Source of the DNA: Serripes groenlandicus
Lineage: Eukaryota > Mollusca > Bivalvia > Cardiida > Cardiidae
NCBI GenBank assembly: GCA_031761405.1
Contig: JASEVX010000001.1
Location: 202,572,390-202,636,389, forward strand
Direction of reading: 5' to 3'
DNA: 64,000 nucleotides
In this document: positions 11,241 through 20,700 of the stretch, piece after piece
Numbering within the stretch: the stretch's first letter is position 1
How the letters are laid out: each line of letters begins with the position of its first letter
Program-made: the position numbers and the translations under genes
The notes under the pieces: generated by a model
What the model was told of the DNA's origin: nothing
The model's input: the letters and a program-made list of their open reading frames with translations, nothing else
Databases searched by the model: none

Positions 11241-14165
11241 ACCTCAGACAAATTTCGTACCTAAACCTCTTAATTTGCGAATGACTAATCGAATGTCTAA
11301 TGTCTAACTGACCAATTAGACATTCGTTTTTTGAATGTACATTGATCTCTGATGAATTTGGTACCTAAATCTCTTAATTTGCGAATGTCTAATCGAATGT
11401 CTAATGTCTAACTGACCAATTAGACATTCGTTTTTTGCATGTATAATGAACTCCGACGAATTTGGTACCTAAATCCCTTAATTTGCGAATGTCTAATCGA
11501 ATGTCTAATGTCTAACTGACCAATTAGACATTCGTTTTTTTAATGTGCAATGACCTCCGACGAATTTGGGTTATAGATCTTGTAATTTGCGAATGTCTAA
11601 TCGAATGTCTAATGTCTAACTGACTAATTAGACATTCGTTTTTTTTAATGTACATTGATCTCTGACGAATTTGGTACCTAAATCTTTTAATTTGCGAATG
11701 TCTAATCGAATGTCTAATGTCTAACTGACCAATTAGACATTCGTGTTTTGGATGTACAATGACCTCCGACGAATTTCGTACTTAAATCTGTTAATTTGCG
11801 AATGTCTAATCGAATGTCTAATGTCTAACTGACCAATTAGACATTCGTCTTTTGAATGTAAAATGACCTCCGAGGAATTTGGTACCTAAATTTCTTAATT
11901 TGTGAATGTCTAATCGAATGTCTAATGTCTAACTGACCAATTAGACATTCGTTTTTTGAATGTACAATGACCTTCGACGAATTTGGGCTATATATCTTGT
12001 AATTTACGAATGTCTAATCGAATGTCTAATGTCTAACTGACCAATTAGACATTCGTTTTTTGAATGTACAATGACCTACGACGAATTTGTAACCTAAATA
12101 TAGTAATTCGCGAATGTCTAATCGAATGTCTAATGTCTAACTGACCAATTAGACATTCGTTTTTTGCATGTACAATGACCTCCGACGAATTTGGTACCTA
12201 AATCCCTTAATTTGCGAATGTCTAATCGAATGTCTAATGTCTAACTGACCAATTAGACATTCGTTTTTTGAATGTACAATGACCTCCGACAAATTTGGGT
12301 TATAGATCTTGTAATTTGCGAATGTCTAATCGAATGTCTAATCGAATGTCTAATGTCTAACTGACCAATTAGACATTCGTTTTTTGAATGTACAATGATC
12401 TCTGACGAATTTGGAAACTAAGTATAGTAAGTTGCGAATGTCTAATCGAATGTCTAATGTCTAACTGACCAATTAGACATTCGTTTTTTGCACGTACAAT
12501 GACCTCCGACGAATTTGGTACCTAAATCTCTTAATTTGCGAATGTCTAATCGAATGTCTAATGTCTAACTGACCAATTAGACATTCGTTTTTTGAATGTA
12601 CAATGACCTCCGAGTAATTTGAAAACTAAGTTTGGTAATTTGCGAATGTCTAATCGAATGTCTAATGTCTAACTGACCAATTAGACATTCGTTTTTTGAA
12701 TGTACAATGATCTCTGACGAATTTGGAACCTAAGTATAGTAATTTGCGAATGTCTAATCAAATGTCTAATGTCTAACTGACCAATTAGACATTCGTTTTT
12801 TGAATGTACAATGACCTCCGAGTAATTTGAAAACTAAGTTTGGTAATTTGCGAATGTCTAATCAAATGTCTAATGTCTAACTGACCAATTAGACATTCGT
12901 TTTTTGAATGTACAATGATCTCTGACGAATTTGGAAACTAAGTATAGTAAGTTGCGAATGTCTAATCAAATGTCTAATGTCTAACTGACCAATTAGACAT
13001 TCGTTTTTTGCACGTACAATGACCTCCGACGAATTTAGTACCTAAATCTCTTAATTTGCGAATGTCTAATCGAATGTCTAATGTCTAACTGACCAAATAG
13101 ACATTCGTTTTTTGCATGTACAATGACCTCCGACGAATTTGGTACCTAAATCCCTTAATTTGCGAATGTCTAATCGAATGTCTAATGTCTAACTGACCAA
13201 TTAGACATTCGTTTTTTGCATGTACAATGACCTCCGACGAATTTGGTACTTAAATCGCTTAATTTGCGAATGTCTAATCGAATGTCTAATGTCTAACTGA
13301 CCAATTAGACATTCGTTTTTTGAATGTACAATGACCTTCGACGAATTTGGGTTATAGATCTTGTAATTTGCGAATGTCTAATCGAATGTCTAATGTCGAA
13401 TTAGACATTCGATATTTAACATTTGCGATTTTTCTGAATGTCTAATCGAATGTCTAATGTCTAATTAGACATTCGATAATCAAAATTCGTTTTTTGAATG
13501 TACAATGATCTCTGACGAATTTGGAAACTAAGTATAGTAAGTTGCGAATGTCTAATCGAATGTCTAATGTCTAACTGACCAATTAGACATTCGTTTTTTG
13601 CACGTACAATGACCTCCGACGAATTTAGTACCTAAATCTCTTAATTTGCGAATGTCTAATCGAATGTCTAATGTCTAACTGACCAAATAGACATTCGTTT
13701 TTTGCATGTACAATGACCTCCGACGAATTTGGTACCTAAATCCCTTAATTTGCGAATGTCTAATCGAATGTCTAATGTCTAACTGACCAATTAGACATTC
13801 GTTTTTTGCATGTACAATGACCTCCGACGAATTTGGTACTTAAATCGCTTAATTTGCGAATGTCTAATCGAATGTCTAATGTCTAACTGACCAATTAGAC
13901 ATTCGTTTTTTGAATGTACAATGACCTTCGACGAATTTGGGTTATAGATCTTGTAATTTGCGAATGTCTAATCGAATGTCTAATGTCGAATTAGACATTC
14001 GATATTTAACATTTGCGATTTTTCTGAATGTCTAATCGAATGTCTAATGTCTAATTAGACATTCGATAATCAAAATTAGCGAATGTCTAATCGAATGTCT
14101 AACGTCTAATTAGACATTCGAATATTTTTTTTGAATGTCTAATGTCTAACGTCTAATGCTCTGCC
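11241..14165 (-). repeat. Right satellite arm, inverted copy of the left arm
   Basis: The same roughly 104-bp unit on the opposite strand. Units at equal distance from the core share private variants, e.g. 'gaggtttaggtacgaaattt' left (10549) and its complement right (11251). The outermost blocks mirror each other as well, including 'tagacattcgatatttaaca'. The right arm is about 500 bp longer because a block of about 590 bp (12905-13493) is repeated in tandem at 13494-14080. Confidence 0.88.
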
Positions 14166-14179
14166 AACTTCACACACTT

Positions 14180-14188
14180 CCTACATTT
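14180..14188 (+). repeat. 9-bp target duplication of the inner cassette, right
   Basis: CCTACATTT, the partner of 8137-8145. Sequence beyond it (gcattgtttacaaaatgg) continues the outer FB1 element as in its short relative at 47020-47040. Confidence 0.8.
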
Positions 14189-14276
14189 GCATTGTTTACA
14201 AAATGGCCAAAATGGCCCCTAAACTAGGGTTTTCAAAATAGGTTTTTAGTTACAACCGTTTCACACCAAGCCCTCG

Positions 14277-14280
14277 ATGT
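14277..14280 (+). repeat. 4-bp target site duplication, right
   Basis: ATGT following the right end (..aagccctcg), the partner of 7984-7987. Confidence 0.65.
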
Positions 14281-14400
14281 AGACTGTTAGCCAATTGGTG
14301 GAATACGAATGAAACGTATCTCATGGAATTGCGTCAAACTTCGGAAAGAATTTTGGCCAAGCTCGGCTTCGAACTTACAACACTTGATTGAAAGCCCGCA
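14281..14400 (-). repeat. SINE1, 5' half, split by the 6.3-kb element
   Basis: Read on the minus strand this is the tRNA-like head and front body of SINE1: 'gttgtaagttcgaagccgag' (B-box region), 'ttctttccgaagtttgac', 'cattcgtattccaccaattgg', 'ctaacagtct'. It completes the copy interrupted at 7983. Confidence 0.8.
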
Positions 14401-14509
14401 ACGCTACTGACTTATTTACCGGGTCTCGGCTCGATGAAAACAGTAAAATATTCGAGAGCATACCATGAGAAACGTTACGAGAATATTGTTGCAATCTAGC
14501 TGACGTGAG

Positions 14510-14625
14510 TTGATATTATAAACGACCAATCATATTGCAGCATACATTTACGTGTATACGAGTCGGTATGATACCGGTGTAGATAACATACTTGCTGCTG
14601 TCAATCAACCTACAACAAGCAAAGA
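14510..14625 (+). promoter_or_regulatory. Possible promoter and 5' UTR of the dehydrogenase gene
   Basis: An 'attataaa' box (14515-14522) and a CCAAT sequence (14526-14530) lie about 100 bp before the start codon. Their order and closeness are not textbook, so assignment is tentative. The start codon context is 'aaagaATGG', with A at -3 and G at +4, which is favourable. The nested palindromic element ends only 350 bp upstream of the start codon. Confidence 0.3.
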
Positions 14626-14728
14626 ATGGCTACGTCTAAGCAAGAGAAAGGATTACGATTTAACGACAAAGTTGTCTTAGTGACCGGAGGATGCAATGGT
14701 ATTGGCAAGGCATGCGTTGACGTTTTCT
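14626..14728 (+). CDS. Dehydrogenase exon 1
   Basis: Residues 1-34 plus one base. It contains the start Met, the first beta strand KVVLVTGG and the glycine-rich cofactor loop TGGCNGIG. The donor is GTAAGT. Confidence 0.92.
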
Positions 14729-17700
14729 GTAAGTTACAGTTTACATCTATTATTCATCATTTTCGACGTCGGCTCCCGAAATCCTTAACCAGCATTCGGG
14801 CCAATTAAGATTGGGGGAAGGTCGCGGGTTTAACCACGCTACTTTTAACATTTTTTTCAGAAATATCACGGCATTACCAGTACTGCCGGTCAATTTACCC
14901 CGACACCAGTCAGTCAGTCGTAATGCTAATCAACAAGCGTGAGCGCCGAGGAGGTCTGCCATTACTAACCATTTTTAAAGTCTTCGTATTGACCCGACCG
15001 GGGATCGAACCCACGACTTCCCGCATCCGAGGCGGATTCCCTACCACAACACCACCCAGACGGTTGCTCTCAAAGGAATCCTTGCATCGATAACAAAAGG
15101 TCCCGGGTTGGATTCCTTCGAATGCTCTCAAAGGCATCCAACCAAAGACCTTTTTTTTTATCAATGCCAGGTTCCTACATGTTTATGGACCAGTCTTGCT
15201 AAATATTGATGAAGTTGTAGAGAGATGTTGACGAAGATTAGACAGCATAAACGTATAGACTGATCATTTGTCTTAAGAGTGTACTTTACGCTGCAATTTC
15301 ACCGAGACCCGATAGCTCAGTCGATAGAGATTCGGGTTGTCAATCCAGTATTTGTGTGAGAAAGCCAGGACAGACATGGGTAGGTGAACTTGATATGACG
15401 GACAACATTATGAAAACGGCGTTAAAACCAATCAATGAAGTAATCAACTGACGCGTATAAGGTGAATCTGGTAAAGGGTGACGTTTATGGACAGTGTGAC
15501 AAGGTCACGCACGTAGCGACATTATCACGGGTGTACACGTGCATGCATGTAACGAACGACATATTATCACAGGTGTACATGTGCATGCATGTAACGAACG
15601 ACATGTTATCAGTTATGATAAGATGTGCAGTATTGCACTAGATAAACTAGCTGCACCGTTTTTATATCATTTCTGCATATGAGCCGTCCCACGAGAAAAC
15701 CAACACTGTGGACTCTGCGTAAAGACATGTTATCAGTTATGATAAGATGTGCAGTATTGCACTAGATAAACTAGCTGCACCGTTTTTATATCATTTCTGC
15801 ATATGAGCCGTCCCACGAGAAAACCAACACTGTGGACTCTGCGTAAAGTATCGATCAGGCTAAACAGACACTTTTCGCCTCCAGTGGATTTTCTGTTTCC
15901 GGAATCATTACTCTATACCTTTATCATTCTTAGACGGAATGTGTCGGCCCAGATCTGGGTCGATACATTACGCAGAGTCCATACTGTTGGTTTTCTCGTG
16001 GAACGGCTCATATGCTGTTTCTAAAAGATCCGAATTGTATTGTCAGATATGCGGAATGGTATCTCTCGCCGTTTGCGACAGTATTTGTCTCATCAATTGA
16101 TTGATTGATTGTTTGGTTTGTTTGTCTACATGCAGCTTTCAACAAATGTTCAACAACTGTTCAGTTTTATCACGGCGTTTCCTGATATAGGTTATCAATA
16201 CGTTCTGGTCCATTTATCCTGCCACCAGCCAGTCAGTCGTTATGCTAACATCGCAACCCTGAGCGCCAAGGAGGGCAGACATTACATCCATTTTAAAAGT
16301 CTTTGGCATGGCCCGGCCGGGGATCAAACCCTCGACCTTTGTCAAATCAATACCGTTTAATGGGTAAACCTCTCAAGGAGGGAAACTATTTCTACTATTA
16401 CTAAAGTCCGGGAACGTAACCGCACAAGACAGACAGGACACTTTAACCCTTTCCCTCATATAGACGCTTTCTGACGACTCTGCAGCAGACGGCTTTTTGA
16501 AAACATAGTGACAAAAGAAGAAATTGCACAAACGTGCAATTTCTCCTTTTGTCACATTGTTTTCCACTTTTTGTCATAGGTTATCCATTAAATTCTTGAG
16601 ATTTTCTATTTTTTGACAAACTACGATCAAAGTCGTCTGCTGCAGAATTGCCGTATGAGGGAAAGGTATAAACCAACTTCACAATTGAGTCTCTTTTCGC
16701 TGTAAATCTAGATTGATCCATTCTTGTATCTGGTAGGGATTTAAACGATTTAAACGAAACGATGCATCAGTAGCAAACTATGAAGAACAAGATAAGACAG
16801 CGAGAATATGCTAGATGATGATGAAAATACATGCACATAATGTTTCGCACATTTTGATCAGTATATGAGCCGTTCCATGAGAAAACCAACATTATGGACT
16901 CTGCGTAATGTATCGATACAGATATCGCGCAGGCTTATCCGGGCCGACACAGTACGTCTCAGGGGGGAAAGAGGTATAGAGTAATGATTCCCGAAACAGA
17001 AAATCCACAAAAAGCAAAGAGTCTGTCCGGATTAGCCCGGGCGGCAAGCTTTGGCTGATCCGGGTCGATACTTTGGACAATATTCTGATCACATGACCGA
17101 CTTATAATAGTTTTATGTTGAGGCCATTTCCAATTGTAAATCTACCACGTTTGAACTAGCATCAAAATGGATACAACAGCTTCTTTTTTCTTTTTTCAGT
17201 GGAAAACGGTGCTAAGGTTGTTATCTTTGATGTTGATGGTAAGTGAGCTAACGTGTTTTATCATATTGATAGCAAATTAAACGTTTACCTTATACTATAT
17301 TTAAAGTCGGCCTGCTTTAAAGACGTCAGATGAAAAAAAATAACTTGAAAAGTAAATGTTTTATTTACATACATTGTTGGGTTTAAGGAGAAATTGCTAG
17401 TTTTAAGCAATTTTCTATTTTCCAACATTTCTTTCTTCAAATACCTAAAGAACCCTTTTATGAACCCATTTACGGGCTACTACTGTCGTCTGTTTTAAAC
17501 ACTGGGAGAAATAAGGTTAACCTTTACGATTTGTCTGAATATCCAAACTCAGATAGTTCATGTATTCCTTAGAAGTTTTCAAGATTCTATGTGGTAAAGC
17601 GTCATTGAGTTTTCAGCCGTGGTCGAATGTTGACCGTGATGGATTAAGGACCGAATATCCCGGGTTCGATATTCGCTTGCGGCGGCCATGGTGGGGTACC

Positions 17701-20700
17701 TTTGGACAAGGTACATTTTCTAGGACAGTACTTTCTTGTCACCTGCCACCCAGGGATCACGTATTGTGATCGAGTTAACGAGTTTAGCCGAATTGTTAAA
17801 GCCGAAGTGTTCCGAGGGCTAAATAACTAGTTTACGAGTATAGCCGAAGGTTTCCGTGTTCCGAGTGCTAAATATTGAGTTTACGAACTAAGCCGAAGTA
17901 TTCTATGTTCCGAGAGCTTACTATTGAGTATTACGAGTTTAGCCGAAGTGTTCCTGTTCCGAGGGCTAAATATCTATTTTACGAGTTAAGCTCACGTTTC
18001 CCTAGTTCTGAGGGCTAACTATGGAGTTTACGAATTTAGCCGAAGTGAACCGTGTTTGAAGGGCAAAATGTTGAGTTTACGAGTTAAGCCGACGATTTCC
18101 GTGTTTCGTTCCGAGGGCTGAATATTGAAGTTTACGAGTTGAGCCGAAGTGTTCCGTGTTCCGAGTGATAAATATTGAGTTTTACGAGTTTAGCCACGGT
18201 ACCGGCACCGTATTCCCCAATCTTCATAAATATCATATTCTAAGTTCAACATAATTTACAATAAGAATGCATTAAGAATAGTTAGTGAGTATACCGTCCG
18301 CTATTTGTAACAGCGGAGATTTCAAAAAACTTTGTGGCGAATAGGATTCGTATTAATATCATACGATCCTGTGACTCGCGTGTTACGATATTCTTGACAA
18401 TCGGGTATCTTCGGCTGAACTTGATTATTTCCGTCAATATACGAGTTTAGCGCAATTGTTATTGTTTTATCCATCAGAACAAACTGGGTCAAGTCTTGCA
18501 GCAGAACTCCCCGAAGATCTGTTCTTTATTAAGTGTGATGTTTCGAAGGAGGACGAGGTCAAGGTAAGTAATCTGCACGTGCCATAAACATATTTTTACA
18601 TAACAAATATAAAGGAAGATGTGAAAAGAATTACCAATTGCTAGCTGTGTTGATATTAACCCGTGGTAATAAGTTCGTACTATCGATAAATGTTCACTGT
18701 TAAACTACTAGCTTTCAGGAAACATGCATGTAGCCAGTAGAATCGCGCTCTGGTGATGTTTTGCTGAATTACCAATTGCTAGGTGTGTAGGCATTGTCAT
18801 GTGACAGTTAGTTAGCACTATTGATTAATGTTCAATGTCCAACTTCTGGCTGGCTAACGTTCCGTATGTAGCAGTAAATTCGCGCTTTATTATTTGGTGA
18901 ATAACCACAATTGCTAGCTATGTTGGTATTAGCCCGTGGCAGTAAGTTCGCATTATTGCTTAATGTTCAATGTCCAATAACTAGCTGGCTTGATATCCGT
19001 TTATAGCAGTAGTCACGCTTTGTTGATTGTTGACAGCACTTATATTTTGAGTTTTAATTCTTTCGAAAACCCTCATGATTATCTTACAGGTCAGTCGGAA
19101 AAATAAGATATAATGATAAAGTTATATTTAAAATATCTATGATTTGTCCATCCTTGTATAAATATATATGTGTGTGTTATATCGGATTAATGCTTATAGC
19201 TCATTCATGACTTCATTAAAATATGTTTATACATGTTTGTATGTAACCAGAAACTATGTAACGTTTACCTTACAAAATTAAGAATATCTATCTATTTTGA
19301 TAATTGAACATGACTAATTTCTTTATATTATCTGCCAATGAAAATTATACTTTGTAAAGTTAACTCTTTCCCACCTGCAGACGACTTTTAAAACCATTGT
19401 GGACAAAGGTGAAATTGCTCATGATGAGCAATTTCTCCTTTGGCCACAATTTCTTTTAAATTATTTGACAATTAAGCTAACTTTTATCATTATCTTTCAG
19501 GTTTTTGTCACAATGTTTTCAAAGTCGTCTGCTGCAGATTTGTTGTATGTGGGAAAGGGTTAAAAGCTATTGTATATTTCAGAGATCAGTGGAGAGCGCC
19601 ATTGATATGTTTGGTAAAATAGATTGTCTCATCAACAATGCGGGCATATGTGAGTACCTTAGTTGTTAACTAGGAAATTTTGAAATCTTCCCATGAAACT
19701 TGCAATAATGTATATCAGGAGAAATAGACAGCATATTGTTTTATATGTGTTTGTTTTAGTTACCATATCTGGAGAAATAGACAGCATATTGTTAAATATA
19801 TTTGTTTGTTGTAAAGTTACCTTATCAGGAGAAAAAGACAGTTTATTGTTTTATATTTGTTTGTTTTAGTTACCATATCAGGAGAAATAGACAGCATATT
19901 GTTTTATATTTGTTTGTTTTAATTACCCTATCAGGAGAAATAGACAGCATATTGTTTTATATTTATTTGTTTTTATTTTCCCTATCAGGAGAAATAGACA
20001 GCATATTGTTAAATATATTTGTGTTTTTTTAGATGCCCTATCCGGAGATATAGACAGTTTACCTCTGGAAGACTTTCAGAAAATAATTGGAATCAACCTT
20101 CTTGGTTATTTCATTGTCAGCAAGGTATGACATAAACACAATTCTATAACATAGAGAGTACTTGTAGGTTTTGTTTAATATCGTTGCATACAATCAAAAC
20201 CGTTACGTTTTTAATCACAGCATTCTAATCCATTATGAACATTTTGAGCCCTTCGTATACTTCACGGGGTAGGCTGGTTGGCTTTGTGTGTATATGCGTA
20301 ATAAGGCGCGTGCAACACAGCCAATTGGAAACAGTGTCATGAAGATGAAAGCCAACCAAATGAAGAGTGTGCGTATTCATGCGCGATGTGGAGCATGGAT
20401 GCGGTCAAATATCGTATTCTTGTAAACACGGGTGTAGTGAGCACCGGATCACTTGGCGACACTTCGCTCAAAAATGGCTGCAGTAACTGAAAGCAAGCTA
20501 GGAAATTCATCACTCGCCTATTTATTTATCCTTAGCAAATTAAAGTTATGCAAGACTATAACACGAACGAACGATATTTCGGTATTTAGAACGAATCCTG
20601 AATTCACAATGTTCGATTGATTGATTGGAGCTTAAAGCCGTGTTCAACAATATTTCAGTCATGTTACGGCGGCCAGTTCACTAATGCCTCAGTCACATTT

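Larger units (their letters stand above)
8146..14179. mobile_element. 6,034-bp palindromic satellite cassette (nested element)
   Basis: The terminal inverted repeats begin 'aagtgtgtgaagttggcaga' and mirror each other into the satellite. The left arm (about 8165-10590) and right arm (about 11240-14160) are opposite-strand arrays of a roughly 104-bp unit, with a different palindromic core between them. It lies between perfect 9-bp direct repeats, a length typical of Mutator-like transposition. No transposase or other convincing open frame is present; the frames in the core come from a short repeated motif. It looks like a non-autonomous element made almost wholly of satellite DNA. Confidence 0.8.
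7988..14276. mobile_element. FB1-long: 6.29-kb inverted-repeat element
   Basis: The ends are inverted copies of each other: 'cgagggcttgacgtgaaacg' at the left and, read inward from the right, 'cgagggcttggtgtgaaacg', both continuing 'gttgtaact'. A 4-bp ATGT duplication flanks them. Two short relatives exist in the window (46861-47106 and 62448-62572), so this is a non-autonomous DNA-transposon family with no transposase seen here. Inside the outer ends is a stem 'ttaggtgtcattgctcg' / 'gagcaatggcacct'. The bulk (8146-14179) is a second element nested in it. Confidence 0.85.

Noticed and set aside
10566..11284. Overlapping open frames of 60-174 codons on both strands with RYLEFSISR / SRYRKFEISK repeats
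   Set aside because: They come from the stop-poor 'tcgagatatc' palindromic repeat, occur in several frames at once, and show no start context, splice site or domain.
8165..14165. Possible CRISPR-like array because of regular repeats with variable parts
   Set aside because: The variable parts are themselves related versions of one satellite unit, repeats are about 104 bp with inner repeats, no cas-like genes exist, and the context is animal nuclear DNA.
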